Source: Pseudomonas sp. NCCP-436
GTDB lineage: Bacteria > Pseudomonadota > Gammaproteobacteria > Pseudomonadales > Pseudomonadaceae
DNA length: 64,000 nt
NCBI RefSeq assembly: GCF_019656335.1
Contig: NZ_BPLZ01000017.1
Span: 1 to 64,000 of the forward strand
Reading direction: 5' to 3'
This document shows, one piece after another, positions 28,060 to 38,756 of the stretch. Each line of letters opens with the position of its first letter. The first letter of the stretch is position 1. Below the pieces are notes generated by a model, which made no database searches, was not told where the DNA came from, and saw only the letters and a program-made list of their open reading frames with translations. A program made the position numbers and the translations under genes.

Positions 28060-30939
28060 ATGCCCAAAGGATTGAAGCGCGCGCTAAGCGTCCTGTTGAT
28101 CACCCTTTTCCTCTACAGCCTTATCGGCTTTCTGATTCTTCCCGGCATCGCCCTGCGTGTGGTTAACCAGCAGCTGACGCAATATGCCAACGTACCGGCC
28201 TCGCTACAGCGCCTGCAGCTCAACCCCTTCACCCTGGAGTTGCGCCTATGGGGCCTGCGTCTGGGCGAACCTAGCAAGGAGGCCGTGGCATTCGAACATC
28301 TTTATGCGGATCTGCAGGTCGACAGTCTGTGGAGTGGTGCGCTGCATCTGGCAAAGGTGGAGCTGCAGGGTGCTCGTACCGAAGTGCTGTTCGACCAGGA
28401 CGGCACCCTCAACCTCACGCAACTGTTCAAACTTCCTCCGACAGCCGAGCAGCCTAAGGCCGACACTGAGCCCTTCCCGCTGCGCATCGACACCCTCGTA
28501 CTGCAGAACAACGCCCTGCTTTTTCGCGATCAGCGCCCGAGTGAAGCAGTGGAGTTCGCCTACGACGCCCTCGACCTGCACCTGAACAACTTCAGCACGC
28601 TGCCCGAGGACAATGCCGAGATGACGCTGAACGCCAGCGGCCCGAACGGCGCACAGATCGACTGGAAAGGACAGGTCAGCCTTACCCCGCTTACCTCCAG
28701 CGGCAGCCTGACCATCCGCGACGGTCGCCTCAATGTATTCTGGCCCTACGTCCGTGATGCTGTGCCACTGGTACTCAAGGAAGGCCTGGTCGATCTTAGT
28801 GCCGACTACCACCTTGACCTGTCCTCCGGCACCGAACTGACACTGAGCAACATAGGCATCCAGCTGGCACCCTTCGCCATCGACGATCCAAACGGCAAGC
28901 CGCTGCTGCGCCTACAGCGGCTCGATATCAGCGATACCAGTCTCGACCTTGCCAAACAGCAGGTAGTGGTCGGCCAGGTGCGCAGTCAGGGCCTGGAAGC
29001 CTGGGCCGCCCGCGAGGCTGACGGTCAGATCGACTGGCAGAAGCTGTTCGCCAGCCCTGCGTCGGCGCAGAAGCCCACCACGGCCGAGCCAGAACAGCCG
29101 GCCGCAGAGAGCCTCCCCTGGCAGGTACTGCTACGCGATGTGCAACTGCGTGAATACAAGGCGTACCTGGCCGACCGCCAGCCTAAGGAGCCAGTAGCAC
29201 TGGAGGTCGGCCCGCTGAACCTCGACCTGCAGGACTTCGACAGCCTCGGCGACAAACCCTTCAGCCTGAAACTCGATAGCGGCCTGGGCAAACAGGGCCG
29301 ACTGCAAACCAGCGGCACGGTGCAACTAAGCCCCACCCGCGCCCAGCTCAAGGTTGCCACCCAGGATATCGACTTGCGGCTGGCGCAGGCCTATCTGAGC
29401 CCCTTCGTCCGCCTGGAACTGCGTAGCGGCCTTCTCGGCAGTGATCTCGACGTCCAGCTGGCGAGCACCGAACCACTGGCTCTGAGCATCCAAGGCAATG
29501 CTCGCATCGACCAATTGCATACCCTCGATACCCTGCGCGAACGCGACTTCGTTCGCTGGAAGCAGGTTCGCGTCAATGGCCTGGAATACCGCCATGGTGA
29601 GAGCCTGAGCATTGATCGAGTGGAGCTGGAGCAGCCCTACGCGCGCTTCGTCATCAACGAGGATCTGACCACCAACGTCTCCGACCTGATCGTACCTCAG
29701 CCCGAAAGCACTACGACCGAGCCGGCCACCGACAAGCCACTGGCGATCCGCATCGGCGGCATCGCCATCAGCGACGGCTCGGCCAACTTCGCCGACTACA
29801 GCCTGCGCCCCAGCTTCGCTACTGCCATCCAGCAGATGAACGGAAAAATTGGCGTACTCGACAACAGCCGGCCGCAAGCCGCCAGTGTCGATATCCAGGG
29901 CAAGGTGGATCGCTACGCTCCGATGAGCATCAAGGGCCGCCTCACCCCCTTCGACCCGCTCAACAGCCTCGATATCGCCACCAGCTTCCGCAACGTCGAG
30001 CTGACCACCATTACCCCATACTCCGGCAAGTTCGCCGGCTATCGCATCCGCAAAGGGCGCCTCAACCTAGACCTGCACTACCGCATCGAACAGGGCCAGC
30101 TCAACGCGCAAAACAAGGTGCTGGTAGAGAACCTGCAACTCGGCGAGAAGGTTGACAGCCCCGATGCCGTGGATCTGCCTATTCGCCTGGCCGTCGCCCT
30201 GCTCAAGGACACCCAGGGACGCATTTCCATCGAGCTGCCGGTTCAGGGCGACCTGAACAATCCACAGTTCAGTGTCATGCCCATCGTCTGGCAAACCTTG
30301 CGCAATCTGGTGCTGCGTGCAGCCCAGGCACCGTTCAAGTTCATCGCAGGTCTGGTCGGCGGCAGCGACGTCGACCTGAGTACCGTGCCCTTCCAGGCCG
30401 GCTCGGCCGAACTTGGCGAGGACGCCCGCCAAGCGCTGGACACCCTGGCCCGGGCACTGCAGGAACGCCCCAACCTGCGTCTGGAAGTAGAGGGTCAGAG
30501 TGCCGAGGCCAGCGACGGCCCGCTGCTGGCCGAACAGCGCCTTCAGCGCGAATTCCGCGAGGTCTGGTACAAGGTTCTGCAGCGCCGGGGCGACAAGGTT
30601 CCGGCCAGCGCCGACGAGCTGAACGTCGACGAGGACGAACAGGCTGCACTGCTAGAAGGCATTTACCGCAGCCGTCTGAAGCAGCAGCCACCGGCAGAGT
30701 GGGCCGAACTGCCGGATGAGCAGCGCACGCAGAACATGCGCCGGGCCGTGCTCGACTCATGGGCCGGAAGCAAGCTACTGTTGCGCCAGTTGGCCCAGCA
30801 ACGTGCCGCAACGATCAAGGACTACCTGGTGGAACAAGGTGGTCTGGACGATGAGCGCGTCTACCTGATTGATGTCAACCTGGCCGAGCCCGCTGCCAAT
30901 GGACGCGTGCTCAGCGCCCTGCATCTGGATAGCCAATGA
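28060..30939 (+). CDS. DUF748 (AsmA-like) envelope protein
   Basis: The 959-residue protein has one N-terminal signal anchor (VLLITLFLYSLIGFLILPG, about residues 11-29). A very long periplasmic region of beta-rich repeats follows, typical of DUF748/AsmA-like proteins, which are proposed to bridge the envelope and move lipids. Near the C-terminus is a segment with Glu/Asp/Ala-rich helices reminiscent of an OmpA-like end (GQSAEASDGPLLAEQRLQ; RAATIKDYLVEQGGLDDERV). The ATG at 28060 places the anchor at the N-terminus. It overlaps the first DUF2845 gene by 4 bp. Confidence 0.88.
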   Translation: MPKGLKRALSVLLITLFLYSLIGFLILPGIALRVVNQQLTQYANVPASLQRLQLNPFTLELRLWGLRLGEPSKEAVAFEHLYADLQVDSLWSGALHLAKVELQGARTEVLFDQDGTLNLTQLFKLPPTAEQPKADTEPFPLRIDTLVLQNNALLFRDQRPSEAVEFAYDALDLHLNNFSTLPEDNAEMTLNASGPNGAQIDWKGQVSLTPLTSSGSLTIRDGRLNVFWPYVRDAVPLVLKEGLVDLSADYHLDLSSGTELTLSNIGIQLAPFAIDDPNGKPLLRLQRLDISDTSLDLAKQQVVVGQVRSQGLEAWAAREADGQIDWQKLFASPASAQKPTTAEPEQPAAESLPWQVLLRDVQLREYKAYLADRQPKEPVALEVGPLNLDLQDFDSLGDKPFSLKLDSGLGKQGRLQTSGTVQLSPTRAQLKVATQDIDLRLAQAYLSPFVRLELRSGLLGSDLDVQLASTEPLALSIQGNARIDQLHTLDTLRERDFVRWKQVRVNGLEYRHGESLSIDRVELEQPYARFVINEDLTTNVSDLIVPQPESTTTEPATDKPLAIRIGGIAISDGSANFADYSLRPSFATAIQQMNGKIGVLDNSRPQAASVDIQGKVDRYAPMSIKGRLTPFDPLNSLDIATSFRNVELTTITPYSGKFAGYRIRKGRLNLDLHYRIEQGQLNAQNKVLVENLQLGEKVDSPDAVDLPIRLAVALLKDTQGRISIELPVQGDLNNPQFSVMPIVWQTLRNLVLRAAQAPFKFIAGLVGGSDVDLSTVPFQAGSAELGEDARQALDTLARALQERPNLRLEVEGQSAEASDGPLLAEQRLQREFREVWYKVLQRRGDKVPASADELNVDEDEQAALLEGIYRSRLKQQPPAEWAELPDEQRTQNMRRAVLDSWAGSKLLLRQLAQQRAATIKDYLVEQGGLDDERVYLIDVNLAEPAANGRVLSALHLDSQ

Positions 30940-31241
30940 ACATGTACCGTATTTCTCTTCCGATCTGCAGTGCCCTGCTTACCGCCCTGTTCGCAGACAG
31001 TGCAGGTGCCGACACTCTGCGCTGCGGCAATAATCTGGTCAGCCTCGGCGACCGACCTTTCGAAGTCGAGCGCAAGTGTGGTGCTCCCGCGCATCGCGAC
31101 CCTGTCGGCTACACCCTGGGCCCCAACGATCGGCGCGAATACCTGATTGAGGAATGGGTCTACGGCCCGAACAACGGCATGCTGAGCATTCTGCGCTTCG
31201 AGGGCAACCGGCTGACCACCATCGAGCGTCGGAGAGAATGA
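30936..31241 (+). CDS. DUF2845 periplasmic protein, first of a tandem pair
   Basis: The 101-residue product has a signal peptide (about residues 1-25, cleavage near DSAGA). It then carries the DUF2845 pattern TLRCGNNLVSLGDRPFEVERKCG...EEWVYGPNNGM, with two conserved cysteines likely to form a disulfide. The ATG overlaps the stop of the DUF748 gene, and its own stop overlaps the next paralog, so the three genes form one translationally coupled unit. Function unknown. Confidence 0.85.
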   Translation: MNMYRISLPICSALLTALFADSAGADTLRCGNNLVSLGDRPFEVERKCGAPAHRDPVGYTLGPNDRREYLIEEWVYGPNNGMLSILRFEGNRLTTIERRRE

Positions 31242-31552
31242 TGAAAGTTCGACACCGCACCGCTCTGCTCGTGCTAGTGGCCTGCCTGCCACTGGCCGCG
31301 CAGGCCTCATCCACCTACCGCTGCGGCAGCGCGCTGGTCAGCAAGGGAGATCATTCCGGCGTCGTACTGACCAAGTGCGGCGAACCTGCGAGTCGCGACT
31401 TTCTCGGCTACCGGGAAGTAATCGACCGCTACGGCTTGCGTAACGAAGTACCGATCGAGGAATGGGTGTATGGCCCGCGCAACGGCATGTATCACTTCCT
31501 GCGTTTCGAAGCAGGGCGTCTGGAAGGGATCAGCAGCAGGCGTGGCAACTGA
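31241..31552 (+). CDS. DUF2845 periplasmic protein, second of a tandem pair
   Basis: The 103-residue paralog of the preceding gene has a signal peptide to about residue 22 (PLAAQASS). The same motifs follow: YRCGSALVSKGD, VVLTKCGEPASRD and EEWVYGPRNGMYHFLRFEAGRL. GGAG sits 6 nt before ATG 31241; an ATG at 31238 is the alternative. The shared cysteines and EEWVYGP core show duplication. A long nested hairpin follows the stop. Function unknown. Confidence 0.85.
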   Translation: MKVRHRTALLVLVACLPLAAQASSTYRCGSALVSKGDHSGVVLTKCGEPASRDFLGYREVIDRYGLRNEVPIEEWVYGPRNGMYHFLRFEAGRLEGISSRRGN

Positions 31553-31576
31553 GTCTCACTGAAGGTCAAACAGCAA

Positions 31577-31619
31577 AGGGGCAAAGGCCTGGCGGTTAAA
31601 AACCGCGGCCTTTGCCCCT
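31577..31619. terminator. Long nested hairpin between convergent units, probable terminator
   Basis: A 13-bp outer stem (31577-31589 with 31607-31619) encloses a 6-bp inner stem GCGGTT/AACCGC with an AAA loop (31592-31606). It lies between the stop of the DUF2845 pair and the convergent csbD-type stop. There is no clear T-run beyond the outer stem, although the T residues within the 3' arm could support release after the inner hairpin. Confidence 0.65.
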
Positions 31620-31634
31620 GCTAATTCACGCTAC

Positions 31635-31832
31635 TTAGAGTCTGTCGCTGAAATCGCGCAGCTCGTCCTGAACCTTCTCCTTGGTCCAGCCATAGCGCTC
31701 CTGCAACTTGCCGGCCAGGTAATCACTGTGCCCTTCGGCGACACTCAGGTCGTCATCAGTCAGCTTTCCCCAGCGTTCCTTCATCCGTCCGGCGAGTTGC
31801 TTCCATTTGCCCTTGATGATGTCCTCGTTCAT
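31635..31832 (-). CDS. CsbD-family stress protein
   Basis: The 65-residue hydrophilic protein has the CsbD signature ([48 protein letters not shown]). Members are general-stress-induced and structurally disordered or helical; biochemical role unknown. It is followed on the same strand from 31884 by a BON-domain gene, a common stress pairing. Confidence 0.92.
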   Translation of the reverse strand: MNEDIIKGKWKQLAGRMKERWGKLTDDDLSVAEGHSDYLAGKLQERYGWTKEKVQDELRDFSDRL

Positions 31833-31883
31833 GACGCGGCCTCCTCTGGCAGTGGAAACGCCGGGCTTGCGCCCGGCTCAGGA

Positions 31884-32234
31884 TCAGTCAGCAGTTTTCA
31901 GGGCGTCGGCCGACACATCGCGCACACCTTCAATCTCCCGGGTCTTGGCAATGGCCAGGTCACGCTCGGCATCGGAGGCTACTACGCCGGACAGGGATAC
32001 CACTCCCTGATTGGTCTCGACCTTGATGTCGAGGGCACTGAGACTGGAGTCAGCGATGAAGGTGGATTTCACCTTGCTGGTGATCCAGGTGTCGGACACC
32101 GCCTGCTCAGCCTTGTCGATAGTGTCATTGGCCGCAAGCGTAACCGGCTGGGCCAGCGCGGCAGAAGCCAGCGGCAAGCTCAGGAAAGCGGCAGTCAGGG
32201 CAGCAGCGGCAAAACGGTTGATTGGCTGTTTCAT
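31884..32234 (-). CDS. BON-domain periplasmic protein (OsmY-like)
   Basis: The 116-residue product has a signal peptide to about residue 28 (ASAALAQP). A single BON domain follows (ITSKVKSTFIADSSLSALDI and VETNQGVVSLSGVVASDAER), similar to half of OsmY. BON domains bind phospholipid or envelope surfaces and often respond to osmotic stress. ATG 32234 was chosen because the signal peptide begins there. It lies just upstream of csbD on the same strand. Confidence 0.88.
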   Translation of the reverse strand: MKQPINRFAAAALTAAFLSLPLASAALAQPVTLAANDTIDKAEQAVSDTWITSKVKSTFIADSSLSALDIKVETNQGVVSLSGVVASDAERDLAIAKTREIEGVRDVSADALKTAD

Positions 32235-32466
32235 GATTCGACTCCTGTACATTCCAGACAATCTGCAGCCACCCCCGGCTGCAGGCTCGCAAGTACTGTC
32301 GCAAGGGGCATGCCAGCCTAAATCAACAAAAATAATCTTTAAAATCAATTGGTTATAAAAACAAAAAACAGCTCCAAATTGCATTTCGCCGGATCAACAA
32401 GAAAACTCCCGGGCAATCTGCATGATTCTCAAGGCTTCCCGCCCCCAATCAGAGCGAACTGACAAG

Positions 32467-33636
32467 TCAGCAGAGGAAACGCCGACTCCACCAGGCGAGA
32501 ATGCAGGCCAGAAGGCCACACAAAGCAATAACCAGAGCCATGGGTATGGCAGAGCCATCATGCAACCAGGCCACCAGTGCCGACGCGCAGGCCGCCACGC
32601 TGAACTGCAGACTGCCCAGCAGCCCCGAGGCACTTCCGGCATGCTGTCCCTGCCCGGCCATGGCGCAGGCTGTGGCATTGGGCAGTACGCAGCCCAGACT
32701 GGCAACACAGACAAACAGCGGAATCAGTAATGGCCAAAGACTGGCCGGCTGCCAGAACGCCAGCCCAAGCAGCCAGGCAGCACTGAAGAGATAGAGCATC
32801 AGCATGCGCCGCAACCAGCGGGCCGGCCCGCCATAGCGCACCAGCCGCGCATTGACCTGCGCCATCACCACAAAACCTGCCGCATTACTGCCGAACAGCC
32901 AGCCGTAGTGCTCGGCCGGCACCCCGTAAAGTTCGATAAAGACGAAAGGCGAACCGGCTATATAGGCAAACATGCCGGCCATGGCCACGCCCCCGGCCAG
33001 GCTGTAGCCCATGAACGGAGCATTGGACAGCAAAGCCCGGTACTGGCCGAACGTTCCGCTGAGCGGGGCTGGCGGCAGATGCTGCGGCCGCGTCTCGGGC
33101 AGCCAGAAAGCCACGGCCAGCAGATTCAGACCGGCAAATAGCGCCAGACTGAAAAAGATCGATGGCCAGCCCAGCGTATTGAGTAAAAAACCGCCACCCA
33201 GCGGGGCGAGGATCGGTGCCAGCCCCATCACCAGCACCAGTTGCGAGAAAACCTTGGCCGAGGCCAGCGGATCACACAGATCGCGCACCACCGCACGGGT
33301 AATCACCATGCCGGCGCAACCACCGAGAGCCTGGACAAAACGGGCGGTAACCAGCCATTCCAGGCTGAGTGCCAGAGCGCAGGCCAGTGATGCCAAGGTG
33401 AACAGCGTAACGCCGAGCAGCAGCGGAACCCGACGGCCAAAGCGGTCGGCCAATGGCCCGTAGAATAGTTGCCCGAGGGCAATGCCGACGAAATAGGCGG
33501 CCAGCGACAACTGCACGTGTTCCACGTCAGTAGCGAACTGTTCGGCCAGCGTAGGAAAGCTCGGCAGGTAGAAGTCGATGGCCAGTGGGCCGAAGGCGGT
33601 CAGCGCACCGAGGATCAGGAGAAGTCGCAGGCTCAT
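32467..33636 (-). CDS. Bcr/CflA-family MFS drug exporter
   Basis: This 12-TM major facilitator of the DHA1 Bcr/CflA group, 389 residues, has the family start FGPLAIDFYLPSFP, motif A-like GPLADRFGRRVPLL and LGGCAGMVITRAVVRDL in helix 4. Such pumps export bicyclomycin, chloramphenicol, sulfonamides or peptides by proton antiport. It lies 82 bp after the RND permease gene on the same strand, so it may be the third gene of the efflux operon. Substrate unknown. Confidence 0.9.
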   Translation of the reverse strand: MSLRLLLILGALTAFGPLAIDFYLPSFPTLAEQFATDVEHVQLSLAAYFVGIALGQLFYGPLADRFGRRVPLLLGVTLFTLASLACALALSLEWLVTARFVQALGGCAGMVITRAVVRDLCDPLASAKVFSQLVLVMGLAPILAPLGGGFLLNTLGWPSIFFSLALFAGLNLLAVAFWLPETRPQHLPPAPLSGTFGQYRALLSNAPFMGYSLAGGVAMAGMFAYIAGSPFVFIELYGVPAEHYGWLFGSNAAGFVVMAQVNARLVRYGGPARWLRRMLMLYLFSAAWLLGLAFWQPASLWPLLIPLFVCVASLGCVLPNATACAMAGQGQHAGSASGLLGSLQFSVAACASALVAWLHDGSAIPMALVIALCGLLACILAWWSRRFLC

Positions 33637-33718
33637 TGGGTGTCCAGAAATTATTAGCTTGCTAATCCTCCCTCAGAAAGACGCCACAAGGAAAGGTCGC
33701 AGTGCGACGAAGACAGAC

Positions 33719-36700
33719 TCAACCCGTCCTGCGTCGCTGCTGCAACCACTGGCCGGCCGACTCCACCCAGAGGTAGAACATGGGAATGAAGAAGGTTGCC
33801 AGCAAGGTGGCTGCAAGCATGCCTCCGATCACCCCGGTGCCGATGGAGTGTCGGCTGGCCGAGCCAGCGCCCGAACTGATAGCCAGCGGCACGCAACCCA
33901 GGATAAACGCCAGCGAGGTCATCACGATGGGCCGGAAACGCAGTTTCGCCGCTTCCAGCGCCGACTCGAAGATGCCCCTCCCCTCGGCACGTAGCAGCAC
34001 GGCAAACTCCACAATAAGGATGGCATTTTTCGCTGCCAGGCCAATCAGCGTGACCAGACCAACCTGGAAGTAGACATCATTCTGGATGCCGCGCAGCCAT
34101 ACTGCCAGGATTGCTCCAAACACCGCGAAAGGTACTGCGGTAACTACCGCCAGCGGCAGCGTCCAACGCTCGTACTGTGCGGCGAGAATCAGGAAGACCA
34201 GGATCAGCCCAAAGACAAAGGCCTGCGCTCCGGAACCCTGAGTCGCCAGCTCCTGATAGGCCGAGCCGATCCAACCGAGGCTGTAGTCCTCACCCAGCAC
34301 CTCGTCGGCCACCTCCTGCATGGCCGCCAGCGCCTGTCCCGAGCTGTAACCCGGAGCAGGCCCGCCGAGCACCTTGGCCGAGGGATAGACGTTGAAGCGA
34401 TCGTAGGAATCCGGCCCGAGGATGCGCCTAACCCGCAACAGCGTCGACAGCGGCACCAAGTCACCGCTGCTGGAACGTACGTAGACCTGGCCGAGATCCT
34501 CCGGCTTGCGCCGGAAATCGGACTCCGACTGCAGACTGACGCGCCAGGTACGCCCGTACAGGGTGAAGTCATTGACGTAGTAGCTGCCAAAGGTGGCCTG
34601 CATGGCAGTGAACACGTCGTTGATACTGACGCCCAGCGCCCGGCTTTTGGTTCGGTCCAGATCGATGTAGTACTGCGGCACGTTGGCACTGAAGGTACTC
34701 TGCACCGCAGCCAGCTCCGGTCGCTTGCCGGCGGCCTCGACAAAGGCCCGGACACGGGCGCCAAGCGCCTCGACGCTGCCGCCGGAGCGATCCTGAATGT
34801 AGGCCTCGAAGCCGCCAGTGGTACTCATGCCGGTAATCGGAGGCGGGTTGAACGACAGCACCACACCATCCTTCTGCGACGCGCCCATGGCCATGAACCC
34901 GTGGATCAACCGGCGCGCATCCAGCTCCGGTGTACTGCGCTCGCTCCAATCCTTGAGTGGCACGAAGGACACCCCGGCATTGCTGCGCACTCCGAAGGTC
35001 AGCACGTCAAACCCGGCGAAGGTCACTACGTCCTGCACCGCCGGGTGCTCCATCATCTGCCGGGTAACCGCAGCAGTCAGTTCATCGGTGCGATTGAGCG
35101 ACGCAGCCGGCGGCAGGTAGTAGGCATTGATCACGTAGCCCTGATCCTCGTCCGGCACCAACGAACCGGGCACCCGCTCGAACAGCAGCATGATCAGCCC
35201 GATCATTCCGCCGAACAGCAGCAGGCCGATCAGCGAGCGCTTGAGGAAAAAGCGTACACCGACACCGTACCCCTCGGTGGCCCGCTCGAAAAAGCGATTG
35301 AACAGGCGAAACGGCGCCGCCGGCTCATGGTTCCCCGGCTTGAGCAGCAGAGCACAGAGCGCCGGCGAGAGGGTCAGGGCAACGATACCGGAGATCACTA
35401 CCGATACCGCGATAGTGATCGCGAACTGCTTGTACATCTGCCCGGCCAGACCGCCAAGAAAGCCCACCGGGACAAATACCGCGCAGAGCACCAGAACGAT
35501 GGCGATGATCGGTCCGGTCACCTCCTCCATGGCCTTGATCGCTGCATCGCGCGCACTGAGCTGTTGAGTACGCATCACCCGCTCGACGTTCTCGATCACC
35601 ACGATGGCGTCGTCCACCACAATGCCGATTGCCAGCACCATGCCGAACAAGGTCAACAGGTTGATGGAAAAACCCAGCAGGTACATGCCGGCAAAGGTTC
35701 CGACCAGAGAAACCGGGATCGCCAGTACCGGAATCAGCGTGGCACGCCAGTTCTGCAGGAACACGAACACCACCAGCACCACCAGCACCAAGGCCTCGAA
35801 GAAGGTATGGATCACCTCCTCGATCGAAACCTTGACGAACTTGGTAGTGTCATAGGGAATCTTGTAGGCGATACCCTCGGGGAAGCGCTGCGCCAGCCGC
35901 TCCATGGTGCGTTCCACCGCTGCTGCGGTATCCAGGGCGTTGGCGCCAGGCTGCAGGTAGATGCCGAACGCAGCGTTCTGCTGGCCGTTGAGGGTAGTCA
36001 CCAACGAATAGTCCTGGGCTCCCAGCTCGATCCGCGCCACATCGCGAAGCAGCAGACTTGCGCCGGTAGCGTCGGTACGCAGGATGACGTTCTCGAACTC
36101 CTTGGGGTCAGTAAAACGCCCCTGAGTGGTCACCGTATAGGTGAAGTCCTGCGGTTCCTTGAGCGGCTGCTGGCCGAAGCTGCCGGCGGCGAACTGCGAG
36201 TTCTGTTCGCGGATGGCGTTGACCACGTCGGTGGGCGTGAGGTTGTACTGCGCCAGTTTATCCGGGCGCAACCAGATGCGCATGGAATAGTCCTTGGAGC
36301 CAAACTGACTGGCATCGCCCACCCCTTCGATACGTTTGAGCTCGTCGATAACGTTGATCAGTGCGTAGTTGCTGATGAAGATCGGGTCACGCGAATTGTC
36401 CGGCGAGTAAAGCGTCACGACCTGAAGAATGTCGGAAGACTTCTTCTCCACCTTCACGCCCTGCCGGCGCACCTCCTCCGGCAACCGCGCCAACGCCGCC
36501 TGCACCTTGTTGTTGACGTTGATGGTGGCCTGATCCGGATCCGTGCCAACCTCGAAGTAGATGGTCAAACTCATCGTGCCACTACTCGAGGAGTTGGAGA
36601 GCTGATAGATCATGTTCTCGACACCGTTGATCTCCTGCTCAAGCGGCGCCGCCACGGTTTCAGCGATGACCTGAGAACTTGCACCGGGATAGCTGGCGGT

Positions 36701-36838
36701 GACCGACACCTGTGGCGGCAGGATTTCCGGATACTGCGCCACTGGCAGCGCCCGCATGGCGGCAAGGCCGGCCAGTACGATAACGATGGAAATCACGCTG
36801 GCGAACACCGGCCGGTCGATGAAGAAACGCGAAATCAT
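33719..36838 (-). CDS. RND multidrug efflux permease, HAE-1 family
   Basis: The 1039-residue inner-membrane proton antiporter has the AcrB/MexB plan: [18 protein letters not shown] in TM1, two large periplasmic loops, and the proton-relay Asp pair in [16 protein letters not shown] of TM4. The conserved late segment [14 protein letters not shown] is in TM10-11. It should form a trimer with the adaptor encoded 5 bp upstream. No outer-membrane channel gene follows; an MFS gene does. A divergent TetR regulator flanks the operon. The exact subfamily and drugs are not inferable. Confidence 0.95.
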   Translation of the reverse strand: MISRFFIDRPVFASVISIVIVLAGLAAMRALPVAQYPEILPPQVSVTASYPGASSQVIAETVAAPLEQEINGVENMIYQLSNSSSSGTMSLTIYFEVGTDPDQATINVNNKVQAALARLPEEVRRQGVKVEKKSSDILQVVTLYSPDNSRDPIFISNYALINVIDELKRIEGVGDASQFGSKDYSMRIWLRPDKLAQYNLTPTDVVNAIREQNSQFAAGSFGQQPLKEPQDFTYTVTTQGRFTDPKEFENVILRTDATGASLLLRDVARIELGAQDYSLVTTLNGQQNAAFGIYLQPGANALDTAAAVERTMERLAQRFPEGIAYKIPYDTTKFVKVSIEEVIHTFFEALVLVVLVVFVFLQNWRATLIPVLAIPVSLVGTFAGMYLLGFSINLLTLFGMVLAIGIVVDDAIVVIENVERVMRTQQLSARDAAIKAMEEVTGPIIAIVLVLCAVFVPVGFLGGLAGQMYKQFAITIAVSVVISGIVALTLSPALCALLLKPGNHEPAAPFRLFNRFFERATEGYGVGVRFFLKRSLIGLLLFGGMIGLIMLLFERVPGSLVPDEDQGYVINAYYLPPAASLNRTDELTAAVTRQMMEHPAVQDVVTFAGFDVLTFGVRSNAGVSFVPLKDWSERSTPELDARRLIHGFMAMGASQKDGVVLSFNPPPITGMSTTGGFEAYIQDRSGGSVEALGARVRAFVEAAGKRPELAAVQSTFSANVPQYYIDLDRTKSRALGVSINDVFTAMQATFGSYYVNDFTLYGRTWRVSLQSESDFRRKPEDLGQVYVRSSSGDLVPLSTLLRVRRILGPDSYDRFNVYPSAKVLGGPAPGYSSGQALAAMQEVADEVLGEDYSLGWIGSAYQELATQGSGAQAFVFGLILVFLILAAQYERWTLPLAVVTAVPFAVFGAILAVWLRGIQNDVYFQVGLVTLIGLAAKNAILIVEFAVLLRAEGRGIFESALEAAKLRFRPIVMTSLAFILGCVPLAISSGAGSASRHSIGTGVIGGMLAATLLATFFIPMFYLWVESAGQWLQQRRRTG

Positions 36839-36843
36839 GAGCG

Positions 36844-37992
36844 TTACTCCCGGAAAGGTGTCGCAGATGCGGCGGCTTCAGCCTCCTCCACCCGAACCGG
36901 GCTGTCCGGCCGGACTTTCGCCAGTCCATCGACCACCACCCGCTCGCCATCGCTCAGGCCGGAGGTAATCAGCCAGCGCCCGCCGGCCGTATCACCGGTA
37001 CTGACGGCCCGTATACGGGCAACGCCATTGTCATCGACCACATAGACAAAGGTGCCATTCGGCCCCTGGGCCACCGCTCGCTCCGGCACGGTAATGGCAT
37101 TTGGACGCGTCAGCCCCTTGATCTGCACCCGCACGAACTGTCCTGGAAGCAGTTTCTGCTCGGGGTTGGGCACCACGCCACGAGCGCTGACAGTACCCGT
37201 GCCACGGTCGATCAGGCTGTCGGTGAAATCCACCTCGCCAACAAGCGGATACACGCTTCCATCAGCGAAATGCACCTCTACACTCAACTTGCCGTCAGCC
37301 GGCGGCACCAGGCTACCTTGCGACAAATCACGCCGCAGACGCTCGGCCTCGGCATCCGGGTAGGCAAAATTAATGAAGATCGGATCAAGTTGGGTGATCT
37401 GCGTGAGCAGACTGGCGTTGGGGTCGCCGGCAACGATCAGGCTGCCCTCGGAAACGCTCTCCTTACTGGTGATGCCGGTAATCGGCGCCTTCACCGTGGT
37501 GTAGTCGAGGTCGATCTGCCGCGACTGTAGTTCAGCCTGCGCAGCCTCGATGTTGGCCTTGCTCTGCTCAAAAGCGGAGATGGCGTTGTCCAGCTCGCTC
37601 TCGCTGGCAAACCCCTTCTTCTGCAGCTCGCGAATGCGTCGCAGGTCGCGCTCGGCCTGCCGGTAACGCGCCTGTTCCTGCGCCAGCGCTCCCCGGGCAC
37701 GGGCTAGGGCTGCCTCATAGGGACGCGGATCAATGCGAAAAAGCACCTGATCCTTCTGCACGCCGCGACCTTCCTGATAGGTGCGCTCCTGCAGAATGCC
37801 GCCAACCTGGGCGCGTACCTGCACCTCACGATAGCCAGCAGTACGTGCCGGATACTCCAGCACCACCGGCAACTCGCCAACCCTTGTCTGCTCGATCGTC
37901 ACCGCCACAGCCGGCGCATCGGCTGCCTGAACAGCAATAACCAGGGCCAGTCCGGCAAAAGTACTCGTCCAAAACAGGGGGGCACGCAGCAT
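36844..37992 (-). CDS. RND efflux periplasmic adaptor (membrane fusion protein)
   Basis: The 382-residue adaptor links the RND pump to an outer-membrane channel. It has a signal peptide (to about residue 24, AVQAADAP) without a lipobox cysteine, so it is probably not lipidated, unlike AcrA or MexA. The lipoyl half-motifs flank a coiled-coil hairpin ([18 protein letters not shown]...[15 protein letters not shown]). GGAG lies 7 nt before ATG 37992. It is the first gene of the leftward efflux operon. Confidence 0.93.
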   Translation of the reverse strand: MLRAPLFWTSTFAGLALVIAVQAADAPAVAVTIEQTRVGELPVVLEYPARTAGYREVQVRAQVGGILQERTYQEGRGVQKDQVLFRIDPRPYEAALARARGALAQEQARYRQAERDLRRIRELQKKGFASESELDNAISAFEQSKANIEAAQAELQSRQIDLDYTTVKAPITGITSKESVSEGSLIVAGDPNASLLTQITQLDPIFINFAYPDAEAERLRRDLSQGSLVPPADGKLSVEVHFADGSVYPLVGEVDFTDSLIDRGTGTVSARGVVPNPEQKLLPGQFVRVQIKGLTRPNAITVPERAVAQGPNGTFVYVVDDNGVARIRAVSTGDTAGGRWLITSGLSDGERVVVDGLAKVRPDSPVRVEEAEAAASATPFRE

Positions 37993-38126
37993 GAAGGACT
38001 CCTCTCCTTGGCCCCCGTGACACCAGCCATATCGCCTCCTTACTGGAGCGCAAGCTCAACCAGTGGCCGGGGCAAATTCGCTACACTTGGCACAATCTGA
38101 GCCTAGCTCCAATTGACCGGATCGCC

Positions 38127-38756
38127 ATGCGTAGAACCAAAGAAGATGCAGAAAAAACCCGCAGCGCCATCCTCGCGGCAGCCGAACTGCTGTTTCTCGA
38201 GCGTGGCGTCGCCCATACCAGCCTGGAACAAATTGCCCGACATGCGGGCGTAACCCGCGGTGCGGTCTACTGGCACTTCCAAAACAAGGCCCACCTGTTC
38301 CACGAAATGCTTAATCAGGTGCGCCTGCCGCTGGAGCCGCTGGCTCGGCAACTGGCTGCCAGCGAAGGCCTGGCCTCCTTGCAACTACTGCGCGATCAAT
38401 GTATCGAGGGCATGACCAATCTGGTGTCCAACGAGCAGCGTCGACGCATCCTCACCGTGCTGTTGCGTCGCTGCGAGTTTACCGAAGAACTGCGCGAGGC
38501 CGAGATGCGCCATGAGGCTTTCGTCCAGCAGTTCATCGACATCTGCGAACAGCAGTTCGCCTTGCCATCCGTTCAACCGCAACTGCAGCCGGGCATCACC
38601 CCACGTCTGGCTTCACGCACCCTGCATGCGCTGATTGTCGGACTGCTCAACGACTGGCTGCTTAACCCCGAGCTGCTGGACGCAGAGCAAGACATTCCAG
38701 CGATGTTCGACAGCTGCTTCCGTGGTGTTTTGCGCCAGTGGCCGCCTAGCCACTAG
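38127..38756 (+). CDS. TetR/AcrR-family repressor of the adjacent efflux operon
   Basis: The 209-residue product starts MRRTKEDAEKTRSAILAAAE, the AcrR/TtgR/MexR-type TetR N-terminus, with HTH to about residue 55 (HAGVTRGAVYWHFQNKAHLF). The C-terminal drug-binding domain resembles AcrR. It is divergent from the adaptor gene across 134 bp, where it probably represses the efflux operon and itself. Its stop codon overlaps the convergent copper-chaperone stop by two bases. Confidence 0.9.
   Translation: MRRTKEDAEKTRSAILAAAELLFLERGVAHTSLEQIARHAGVTRGAVYWHFQNKAHLFHEMLNQVRLPLEPLARQLAASEGLASLQLLRDQCIEGMTNLVSNEQRRRILTVLLRRCEFTEELREAEMRHEAFVQQFIDICEQQFALPSVQPQLQPGITPRLASRTLHALIVGLLNDWLLNPELLDAEQDIPAMFDSCFRGVLRQWPPSH

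Noticed and set aside
34901..37045. 714-codon open frame on the plus strand
   Set aside because: It lies antisense to the RND permease and adaptor genes. The product is His/Arg/Gln-rich low-complexity sequence with no family features, a usual shadow of GC-rich codon bias.
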